Shown: positions 5,925 through 11,525 of the stretch, piece by piece
Layout: each line of letters starts with the position of its first letter
Position numbering within the stretch: the first letter of the stretch is position 1
Source of the DNA: an uncultured Bacillota bacterium
Lineage (GTDB): Bacteria > Bacillota > Clostridia > Christensenellales > UBA1242
Direction of reading: 5' to 3'
DNA length: 11,525 nt
NCBI GenBank assembly: GCA_937889705.1
Contig: CALBYO010000100.1
Span: 1 to 11,525 of the forward strand
Position numbers and translations under genes: made by a program
Notes under the pieces: generated by a model
The model's database searches: none
Told to the model about the DNA's origin: nothing
Seen by the model: only the letters and a program-made list of their open reading frames with translations

Positions 5925-6015
5925 GCAGAAGTACCCAAGTGGTCGAAGGGGCTCCCCTGCTAAGGGAGTAGGTCTGTAAAAGGGCGCGAGGGTTCAAATC
6001 CCTCCTTCTGCGCCA
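5925..6015 (+). tRNA. tRNA-Ser (anticodon GCU), CCA encoded
   Basis: This complete class II tRNA decodes AGC and AGU. The acceptor stem is GCAGAAG (5925-5931) with CTTCTGC (6005-6011), the discriminator is G6012, and CCA is encoded at 6013-6015. The anticodon stem is CTCCC (5952-5956) with GGGAG (5964-5968) around loop CTGCTAA, placing GCT at 5959-5961. A long variable arm (about 5969-5987) is the serine hallmark. The T-arm is GAGGG-TTCAAAT-CCCTC (5988-6004). All stems pair perfectly apart from the variable arm, which needs a wobble or bulge. Confidence 0.97.
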
Positions 6016-6017
6016 AG

Positions 6018-6055
6018 AAAAAAAAGAGAGTGCGTTAGCAGTCTCTCTTTTTTTT
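6018..6055 (+). terminator. Terminator of the tRNA-Ser transcript
   Basis: AAAAAAAAGAGAG (6018-6030) pairs with CTCTCTTTTTTTT (6043-6055), a 13-bp stem. The 12-nt loop can close further by TGC/GCA. It begins three nt after the encoded CCA, so the tRNA is the last product of its transcript. Confidence 0.9.
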
Positions 6056-6128
6056 CTGTGTATGTTTTTTATAATTAAAAACCTTTCATATATATATTTA
6101 TTTTATAATAATTATAAAAATTTAATCT

Positions 6129-6157
6129 TTGACATTAAAATATAATAAGTTTATATT
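6129..6157 (+). promoter_or_regulatory. Promoter of the CbrC-family gene
   Basis: TTGACA (6129-6134), 17 nt, then TATATT (6152-6157). The expected start of transcription, near 6164, coincides with the ribosome binding site AAGGAG (6164-6169), so the untranslated leader would be only about 13 nt. Confidence 0.7.
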
Positions 6158-6176
6158 AATAATAAGGAGATTAACT

Positions 6177-6848
6177 ATGTGTAAAAATAAAGAAGAATTA
6201 ACAAAAGTTTATGAAATAAATATGTATAGACATTTCACTGACGAACAAAAAGCAATTTTAAAAAATTATAAATTTCCAAAATATGAGTATTATGCTCACC
6301 CAGAAAACTGCGAATATTTAGTTGTTGAACCAAAAGGCAAAAAATGCGAATATTGCGGAGAACTCAAACAAGTACTTTTTGATTGCTCTGGAACTTATGG
6401 TTCACATCGCAACGATAATCTATATGTTTGCCCAGAATGTTTAAGTAGTGGCCTAGCAGGCGATAAATTAGACATTATAAGTGGCTCAGTTTATGATTTT
6501 TCATATCAAACTTATATCAAATATGACAAAATCACTGACCCAGAGAAGATACGCCAAGTCGAAAAGTGCACCCCACCAATTCTTACTGCCAATGATATGG
6601 AATTTAGAACACACTGTAACGATTTTGCCGAATATATAGGCGAAGTATATTATCAAGACATAAAAAATCTTGGCAAACAAGGCATCAAAGATATAAAAGA
6701 AGATTTAAAACTAAACAAAAAAGAATTTATGTTAAAGTTTAGAGAATTGAAAGAATGTAACCCAGATAATGAAGATATGTGCCTATTCGTACATTTATTT
6801 AGATGCAAACATTGCGGAAAATATTTGGTACAAGTAGATCTTGATTAA
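6177..6848 (+). CDS. CbrC-family (UPF0167) cysteine-rich protein
   Basis: This is a 223-residue cytoplasmic protein with three Cys pairs likely to bind zinc: CEYC (57-60), CPEC (85-88) and CKHC (210-213). The order fits the CbrC/UPF0167 family. It starts with a 'P-K-Y-E-Y-Y-A-H-P' opening, then CEYCG, the CPECLSSGLAGDKLD segment, a 'TPP...RTHCNDFAEYIGEV' centre, and a C-terminal 'LFRCKHCGKYLVQVD'. Length is typical. In Escherichia coli the founding member is a CreBC-regulated protein linked to colicin E2 tolerance; its biochemical activity is unknown, and I do not extend that role here. The start at 6177 was chosen for AAGGAG; a longer in-frame ATG at 6129 sits on the promoter. No U-tract terminator follows: a 6-bp hairpin (6834-6853) overlaps the stop but lacks a U-run. 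Confidence 0.85.
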   Translation: MCKNKEELTKVYEINMYRHFTDEQKAILKNYKFPKYEYYAHPENCEYLVVEPKGKKCEYCGELKQVLFDCSGTYGSHRNDNLYVCPECLSSGLAGDKLDIISGSVYDFSYQTYIKYDKITDPEKIRQVEKCTPPILTANDMEFRTHCNDFAEYIGEVYYQDIKNLGKQGIKDIKEDLKLNKKEFMLKFRELKECNPDNEDMCLFVHLFRCKHCGKYLVQVDLD

Positions 6849-6884
6849 TCTACAACATTCTCCAAAATGCTTTATTTTCGCATC

Positions 6885-6913
6885 TTGACAATTTGATAAA
6901 AACAAATTACAAT
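6885..6913 (+). promoter_or_regulatory. Promoter of the HAD gene, placing transcription start at the ATG
   Basis: TTGACA (6885-6890), 17 nt, then TACAAT (6908-6913), a 6/6 and 5/6 match. Only six bases separate the -10 from the ATG at 6920, so transcription should start on or within a base or two of the first codon. Confidence 0.75.
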
Positions 6914-6919
6914 TTAAAC

Positions 6920-7462
6920 ATGAAAAATAAAGAAAATTTTTACATATTTTTAGATATAGACGGCGTACTTTGGGACTGGAATTGGCGCAAAAATGAATTT
7001 AAAAATGGAAATTCAAAACAAATGCTCGCTAATAAGTTTAATCCCGAAAGTATCGCCGCTATTAATTTTTTAATAGAAAATTTAAGCAAAAATTATAACT
7101 GCTTGCTTGTTATATCTTCCACTTGGCGCTATAACATGGAGCAAACAAAAAATGCATTGATTGAAAACGGTCTTAAATATGATAATAAAATTTATTCAAC
7201 TCCAATTTTGCCAAATCCGTATAATCGCAGCGAAGAAATTTTACAATTTCTAAATAATAAAGAAACTAAAAATTTATTAATTATAGATGATGAAAACTTT
7301 GACTTTTTTGACAATTTTCCAAGCGAAAATATTATCAAAACAAATATCACAAATCATTCATTAAATAAAATTGATATTATTAATTGGTCGAAGAACTTTA
7401 ATGGAGTTTTAAATCGTCAGTATTTGAAATTTAATTATAATTTTAGCGACAAAAGTTTTTAA
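6920..7462 (+). CDS. Small HAD-superfamily phosphatase-like protein, probably leaderless
   Basis: This 180-residue protein has the haloacid dehalogenase fold. Motif I is FLDIDGVLWDW, with Asp12 as nucleophile and Asp14 as acid/base. Motif II is VISSTWR (64-70), with Ser or Thr binding phosphate. A late acidic motif is LLIIDDENFDFF (119-130), with Asp123 and Asp124 for magnesium. The 'DxDGVL ... SSTWR ... DDE' pattern resembles the HAD domain found alone or inside Swiss-Army-Knife RNA-repair proteins, so a nucleic-acid 5' or 3' phosphatase role is conceivable, not shown. There is no Shine-Dalgarno sequence before either the ATG at 6920 or the in-frame TTG at 6893, and the promoter -10 ends six bases before this ATG. 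The gene is AT-rich like its neighbour and ends without a clear terminator, its stop overlapping that of the convergent gene. Confidence 0.82.
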   Translation: MKNKENFYIFLDIDGVLWDWNWRKNEFKNGNSKQMLANKFNPESIAAINFLIENLSKNYNCLLVISSTWRYNMEQTKNALIENGLKYDNKIYSTPILPNPYNRSEEILQFLNNKETKNLLIIDDENFDFFDNFPSENIIKTNITNHSLNKIDIINWSKNFNGVLNRQYLKFNYNFSDKSF

Positions 7463-8220
7463 TCTACCAACACTTTAAATTCAACTTTGATAGAACCGTT
7501 AGTCTCCAAATCGTCTAGCGCGAAACCATCAGCAGGGTTATACCCTGTTTTTTCTATATCGTCAATTTTTACACTATTCTCAACAAATGTCGTTCCTGTT
7601 GGAATTTCATCGGTAAATAGCAAATCCGTGTTTGTCATTTCGCCATCATTTGTTATTACTATCGTATATGTGATTTCGCCTCCCGACTTCACTGCGCTTG
7701 GAGTTGCCGTCTTTAAGAGCGATACTTTGTTTTGTAAAACAGTTATTTTAAGTTCGCTGGAATTAATCTCAAATTTTTGACCGTCAAGATCAACATCTAA
7801 TTTTGTTGCATTTGAGATTTCGGTAACATCTGTGTATTTATCTGCAACAATTTCATAAGAAATCGTGAAATCAGCACCAGCACCTAATGTCACAGGAGCA
7901 ACAAATCCCGCAATCGGATCTAAATCTTCATGCAAAACACTTCCTATTTTTAATGTCGATGGCACAAAACTTGCGCCTTCACTCAGCGTATCTTTTATAT
8001 TAAAATCAGATAAATCAACGCCCGTATTATTTGTTATCGTTGTTTCAATCGTCACTTTCCCGAGCGGCAAAATCCAAGTTGGAGTGGAAATTTTCGCGAT
8101 TGTTATATCGGTGTCAATTAAAGTCGTCGTTGATATATTGCTTTGATTTGTTACTTCCACTTTTTCGCCAGTTGTAGCCGTGATATTTGATGTTAAAACT
8201 GCCGTATTCAAAACTGCCAT
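7459..8220 (-). CDS. DUF11 (conserved repeat domain) protein without signal peptide
   Basis: This 253-residue protein is made of two immunoglobulin-like DUF11-type repeats. The first is at about 37-127 (ITIAKISTPTWILPLGKVTIETTITNN...FNIKDTL) and the second at about 165-253 (VSLLKTATPSAVKSGGEITYTIVITNDG...LLFTDEIPTGTTF). The recurring 'G-x-x-x-T-Y-x-I-x-I-T-N' and 'D-x-x-P-x-G-x-x-F' pattern is diagnostic. The protein starts MAVLNTAVLTSNITATT, with no secretion signal, anchor or LPXTG. Short DUF11 proteins that begin this way occur in other Clostridia-type genomes, so this is probably a family trait. Localisation is therefore unclear. AGGAG precedes the ATG by eight bases. It lies 71 bp downstream of the large surface protein gene but behind that gene's terminator, so it probably has its own promoter, which I cannot see clearly. 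Confidence 0.85.
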   Translation of the reverse strand: MAVLNTAVLTSNITATTGEKVEVTNQSNISTTTLIDTDITIAKISTPTWILPLGKVTIETTITNNTGVDLSDFNIKDTLSEGASFVPSTLKIGSVLHEDLDPIAGFVAPVTLGAGADFTISYEIVADKYTDVTEISNATKLDVDLDGQKFEINSSELKITVLQNKVSLLKTATPSAVKSGGEITYTIVITNDGEMTNTDLLFTDEIPTGTTFVENSVKIDDIEKTGYNPADGFALDDLETNGSIKVEFKVLVD

Positions 8221-8266
8221 AAAATTCTCCTATATCACTCTATTCTGGGAAAAAGCAAATAGTTAA

Positions 8267-8293
8267 AAAAAACTGGCATTTAGCCAGTTTTTT
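8267..8293 (-). terminator. Terminator of the large surface-protein gene
   Basis: AAAAAACTGGC (8267-8277), loop ATTTA, GCCAGTTTTTT (8283-8293) form an 11-bp stem. On the minus strand it overlaps the TAA stop (8294-8292) and ends in an eight-base U-run, so it should terminate 8292-11255 before the DUF11 gene. The A-tract also allows activity on the plus strand. Confidence 0.88.
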
Positions 8294-11255
8294 ATTCGTC
8301 ATCGCCCGTTACAAAAGGTCCAACACGATTTCTTGTATGCTTGTGTTTTTTTCTTGCAATCGACTGCAATTTCTTCTTTTTGATAATTTTAATAACAATT
8401 ATAAGCACAATTAACAACAATATGCCGCCAAGTGCGATCATAATCCACATGAACAAATTCACTTTCCAAACATGGATTTCGCAATCTTCTGTGATGTTGT
8501 CAAGCGAGCGGTCAAATCTGATAAGTTCGCCAAAACCTTTTGTAATGACATTGTCCGCATTGACGCTTTCACCATGTTTAACAATCCTTTCCACTCTGCT
8601 TCCATCTGGCAAAACAAATGTCACAGTGTAGATGTTTTGTGTGTATTTTGCTACAAAAGTGCGATTTGATGTCACAGCATCTTCTGTCGTAGCACCATTT
8701 AAGTACCAACTTGGCGCAACTTGATTGTACCCCACCTTTTCAGGAATTTCTGGCACGCTTTCAAGCGTCTTGCCGTGTTCAACTGTATACGAATTGGTTA
8801 TCTCGCCGTCAACTTCAAACTTTACAAGATAAACATTGATGTCAATATCGCCGTAAATCGCTGTATTTTCAACAATCGGAGCGTTTTGATAATTCCACAC
8901 AATTTGATTTTGCGTAAATGCTGCATTTGCTGGCAAACTTGGGAAGAATTGAATAATTGTGTTGTAATCAACAGTCATTTCGTAAACTTTTTTACATTCC
9001 AAAAGTTCTTTGCCTGTTTCCGCGCTTAAATTGTGATAGAAATTCACATAAAACTCAACTGTGTAACGATTAATCTTGTAAATTTCATACAAATTGAAAC
9101 TCGATTTTATAATTCTTGACGCGTCAAAAGCATTTTCTCCGCTTTCATCATACGCCCAATAAGGTGCAACTTGATCGTAACCCGTTTTGGTTGCAATAGT
9201 TGGAACTGTTCCAGTGAACGATGTGTTGTATTCAACTTCAACTTCCTGAGTTGATCCATCTTCACGAATAAATGTTATTTTCAAAATGTCAGGAATATAA
9301 ATCGCATAAAGCGTTATCGCTTCATCAACCTGCTCGTTGTTATATGCCGTGTCGCCGTTTTGGTCGTATGCCCAATATGGAGCGTGCGCAGTATAGCCAG
9401 TTTTTGTTGGAATACTTGGCAAACTTGAAATTTTTGATCCCGAAACAATGGTCGTTTGCTCGTCTGTCAAACCTGGAAGTTCTTTCCAAGCATTTGCATT
9501 GTCATCAAAAACTTTGTATGTAATTTTGATTTTTTGTCCCCAAATTGCATAAATTTTCATGCTTTTTGTAACATTTGTAAAATCATTTGTGCTCCAACCA
9601 CCAAAAACATATCCTTCACGCTCACCAACTTCTGCCTCGGTTGGTGCAACAGCATTTCCACCATAAGGCACTTTTTGTGGCGCGCCAATAAGTTCAGAAT
9701 ATGTGTCTGTTGCCGCGTCATAATACTTGTAAAACTCAATAGTATATTCAATACTTACAAACAAATATGGCTCAGTCATACTTTCGTAGTTTGATGGCAA
9801 AACAAGCGAATAATCTGGATTGCTTAATGTGAAAACATTTTTTGTAATCGCCGCTTGACTTGCAAATGCTACCAAAGGCTTGCCAACAAGCTCGGCATCG
9901 GTCGCACCAATTATACCAATCAAAATTGGACTTGTTGTCTTTAACTTTTCTTTAACAATGATTTTCTTTTCGTTTTCTAAATTAATGTTTGAACCGCTGG
10001 CAACGGCAAAATTTTCGCCAACAACAAAATCTTGATTTGAATAAATCGCATAAGTGTTTTCGCTTGTAATTTTAGCGCCAAACAAGCAGGAACTTGCTTG
10101 CGATGTTACAAAATAAACATCTTGCGCTCTGCCACTAGCCCCAACATTATTTCCAATCGTACCATTAGCAATTTGAACAACGCCGCCATTAACATAAATG
10201 CCACCCGCCTCATACAACGCCGTGTTACCTGTCATTGTCATATCTGTAACATTCAATCTGCCGCTTTGAACGAAAATTGCGCCGCCATAATCAGTAGTAT
10301 TACTGTTAAATTTTGCAGAAACAATGTTTAATGTGCCGCCACTAATATCAATCGCCCCGCCATAACTTCTAACCCTACTATCTTTTACGCTTTCCGAATG
10401 GCTGTTTAAAAACTCGGTGTTTTCTATTGTTGTTGTTCCCGATTTAATCGCCAAAACGCCACCAGCAATAAAACCAATTTCGTTTGAGGATGATATTCTT
10501 TTCCCGCTTGTATCGTTGCCGTAACCTTTCAAACCATTATTATCAAATGTGCAGCTTGTGATGTTTGTTGTTCCTTGTGATAAAATTACACCACCAGCAC
10601 CACCACCAAAGTTACTTGTAAAATCACAATTAATTATATTTGCAACACTTTGGTTATAAATAGCAGCAGCCCAACCATCAGCAGTGTTATCAACGAATTT
10701 TACATTCCTTATTGTAGCGTTTGATGATGAAGATACATAAATAGCTGCACCAACATTCGCAGTGTTATTTTGCAATGTAATGTCGCCATCTATTACAAAT
10801 GTTGAAGATGTAATTTTGAATATAACTGCATTATCTTTCGTATCTAAAATTTGATTTCTATTTCCGTCAATAACCAATTTTGCATTATTAGTTGTTTTAA
10901 ATGTTACATTTGTCAATGCCTTGATATTAAACATTATAAACGGATCTGTGTTGGCTCTTGTAATGTTAGTATCACCAACTATATTAAAAACCAATTTTTT
11001 TTGACCAAGTGTGGCATCGCCTTCAATCGTGATTGAACTTGAAACTGAAAAATCGCCCGACAGTTTAATTTCGGTTTCAGCATCATAAGGTGCAGCGTCA
11101 ATCGCATCTTGAATTGAAGTGTAAGTTGTGCCATTCATTTCAATTAATGCTGCATCAGCATAAACACTTTCAGCATTAAAGTTGAAAGCAAAAACAAGGC
11201 TTAATAAAAATAAAAATGATAAAATTGTTAATGTTGTTTTTCTTAATAGTTTCAT
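8292..11255 (-). CDS. Large secreted surface protein: beta-helix plus InlB-type repeats, C-terminal membrane anchor
   Basis: This is a 987-residue cell-surface protein. Residues 1-34 are a classical signal peptide (KLLRK, long hydrophobic core, likely cut after SVYA). About 50-430 is a right-handed beta-helix of short repeats such as GGAIYVS, GGAIDIS, GGAIFVQSG and GGIYVNGG, like pectate-lyase or polymorphic-membrane-protein passengers. About 470-930 holds InlB B-repeat (Listeria-Bacteroides/Flg_new) modules with GYVFGGW. Three related motifs are GYTAHAPYW (ending near 628), GYDQVAPYW (near 700) and GYNQVAPSW (near 850). A hydrophobic helix (about 933-957) is followed by KIIKKKK and a 30-residue basic tail, so it is anchored by a transmembrane helix instead of sortase. 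Start chosen: ATG at 11255 with AGGAAG upstream, giving a clean signal peptide. Adhesion or surface interaction is inferred. Confidence 0.9.
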   Translation of the reverse strand: MKLLRKTTLTILSFLFLLSLVFAFNFNAESVYADAALIEMNGTTYTSIQDAIDAAPYDAETEIKLSGDFSVSSSITIEGDATLGQKKLVFNIVGDTNITRANTDPFIMFNIKALTNVTFKTTNNAKLVIDGNRNQILDTKDNAVIFKITSSTFVIDGDITLQNNTANVGAAIYVSSSSNATIRNVKFVDNTADGWAAAIYNQSVANIINCDFTSNFGGGAGGVILSQGTTNITSCTFDNNGLKGYGNDTSGKRISSSNEIGFIAGGVLAIKSGTTTIENTEFLNSHSESVKDSRVRSYGGAIDISGGTLNIVSAKFNSNTTDYGGAIFVQSGRLNVTDMTMTGNTALYEAGGIYVNGGVVQIANGTIGNNVGASGRAQDVYFVTSQASSCLFGAKITSENTYAIYSNQDFVVGENFAVASGSNINLENEKKIIVKEKLKTTSPILIGIIGATDAELVGKPLVAFASQAAITKNVFTLSNPDYSLVLPSNYESMTEPYLFVSIEYTIEFYKYYDAATDTYSELIGAPQKVPYGGNAVAPTEAEVGEREGYVFGGWSTNDFTNVTKSMKIYAIWGQKIKITYKVFDDNANAWKELPGLTDEQTTIVSGSKISSLPSIPTKTGYTAHAPYWAYDQNGDTAYNNEQVDEAITLYAIYIPDILKITFIREDGSTQEVEVEYNTSFTGTVPTIATKTGYDQVAPYWAYDESGENAFDASRIIKSSFNLYEIYKINRYTVEFYVNFYHNLSAETGKELLECKKVYEMTVDYNTIIQFFPSLPANAAFTQNQIVWNYQNAPIVENTAIYGDIDINVYLVKFEVDGEITNSYTVEHGKTLESVPEIPEKVGYNQVAPSWYLNGATTEDAVTSNRTFVAKYTQNIYTVTFVLPDGSRVERIVKHGESVNADNVITKGFGELIRFDRSLDNITEDCEIHVWKVNLFMWIMIALGGILLLIVLIIVIKIIKKKKLQSIARKKHKHTRNRVGPFVTGDDE

Positions 11256-11274
11256 TTCAAATCTTCCTAAAAAA

Positions 11275-11303
11275 TATATAACATATTTTGTGAAATAAAA
11301 CAA
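11275..11303 (-). promoter_or_regulatory. Weak candidate promoter of the surface-protein gene
   Basis: On the minus strand TTGTTT (11303-11298), 17 nt, then TATATA (11280-11275) match about 3 of 6 and 4 of 6 consensus bases. The ATG lies 19 nt past the -10. The -35 sits just beyond the U-tract of the upstream gene's terminator. No better candidate is visible in the gap. Confidence 0.35.
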
Positions 11304-11330
11304 AAAAAACAACATTAAATGTTGTTTTTT
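11304..11330. terminator. Terminator of the gene at the right edge
   Basis: AAAAAACAACAT (11304-11315), loop TAA, ATGTTGTTTTTT (11319-11330) form a 12-bp stem with A- and U-tracts on both sides. It lies 24 nt beyond the stop codon of the minus-strand gene entering from the right edge and insulates it from the surface-protein gene. Confidence 0.85.
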
Positions 11331-11354
11331 CTGTAATTAAACTAAAATTTTTAA

Positions 11355-11525
11355 TTAAGCAGTAAGTGCCCAGCCTGCTGGAGCTGTGTTATTAGCTGCT
11401 TGGATAACTTCTACAAGAACTGTAACAATTACTTGTCCAATTTCTTTTACTTCGCCATCAACTGTTACTGTTGGGCCACCTTTTCAACAAGTTTTGTTGG
11501 ATCAGTTTGTGTTGAATTTCCAGCT
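11355..11525 (-). CDS. 3' end of an unrecognised gene, apparently frameshifted
   Basis: Reading the minus strand, the last 39 codons give GGPTVTVDGEVKEIGQVI and continue to a C-terminus APAGWALTA-stop (stop at 11357-11355). Reading back, this frame meets a TGA at 11486-11484 with no start codon after it. The frame one base over reads AGNSTQTDPTKLVEK from the window edge but hits a stop at 11467-11465. The two halves join smoothly as LVEK-GGPTV if one base is added to the four-base A-run (plus-strand T-run 11481-11484). So this is a one-base deletion, either real (pseudogene) or a sequence error near an end. The fragment is rich in Val, Thr and Ala with no Cys. I recognise no family. Its terminator is at 11304-11330. 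Confidence 0.6.

Noticed and set aside
6834..6853. Terminator after the CbrC-family gene
   Set aside because: GTAGAT/ATCTAC can form a 6-bp stem but no U-run follows and it overlaps the last codons; left as a possible hairpin only.
8341..11036. Several plus-strand open frames within the large surface-protein gene
   Set aside because: All are antisense shadows without ribosome binding sites or recognisable domains; the minus-strand frame is continuous and has clear domain structure.
11465..11490. Programmed -1 ribosomal frameshift in the edge gene
   Set aside because: The site reads U-GAA-AAG, where only the A-site tRNA could re-pair after slipping, and no stimulatory hairpin or pseudoknot is evident; a single-base deletion is simpler.

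Overview
The window is AT-rich, and its genes have strong AGGAG-type ribosome binding sites, TTGACA/TATAAT promoters, compact A-tract/U-tract terminators and a tRNA with an encoded CCA. Together with a SPOR-domain protein, a CadC/CadA metal-efflux operon, InlB-type B repeats and a signal-peptide-less DUF11 protein, this points to a low-GC Gram-positive bacterium. An uncultured gut-type Clostridia/Bacilli relative is likely, but nothing here fixes the genus. No UGA-as-tryptophan usage was seen.

Layout. 1-1111 (minus): groES followed by groEL, with groEL running off the left edge. 1112-1274: a short control region where a groESL promoter and an opposing promoter for the next gene share their -10 region. 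1275-2069 (plus): membrane-anchored SPOR-domain protein. 2178-2429 (plus): very basic 83-residue Ser/Thr/Lys/Arg-rich protein with a four-times repeated Asn-Cys motif, ended by a strong terminator. 2529-4983 (plus): metal-resistance operon with a palindromic operator inside the promoter, a CadC-type sensor and an overlapping P1B-2 ATPase. 4987-5014: shared bidirectional terminator. 5013-5570 (minus): cytoplasmic protein of unknown function. 5678-6055 (plus): tRNA locus in which the first 25 nt of tRNA-Ser(GCU) occur twice. The upstream copy breaks off into a palindrome-rich element; the downstream copy is complete and has its own terminator. 6177-6848 (plus): CbrC/UPF0167-family Cys-rich protein. 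6920-7462 (plus): small HAD-type phosphatase whose promoter position predicts a leaderless mRNA. 7459-8220 (minus): DUF11 tandem-repeat protein. 8292-11255 (minus): 987-residue secreted surface protein with a beta-helix, InlB-like repeats and a C-terminal membrane anchor. 11355-11525 (minus): 3' end of another gene, apparently frameshifted.

How it works together. Protein folding (groESL) and metal efflux (cadC-cadA) are the two clear functional units. CadC should repress the operon through the palindrome between -35 and -10, and Cd/Zn/Pb should relieve that repression. The right-hand third is a surface or cell-envelope region on the minus strand.

The least explained items are the duplicated tRNA 5' half with its structured insertion, the Asn-Cys repeat mini-protein, the predicted leaderless HAD gene and the opposed overlapping promoters. 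No CRISPR array, transposase, integrase, toxin-antitoxin pair or complete new defence system was found.
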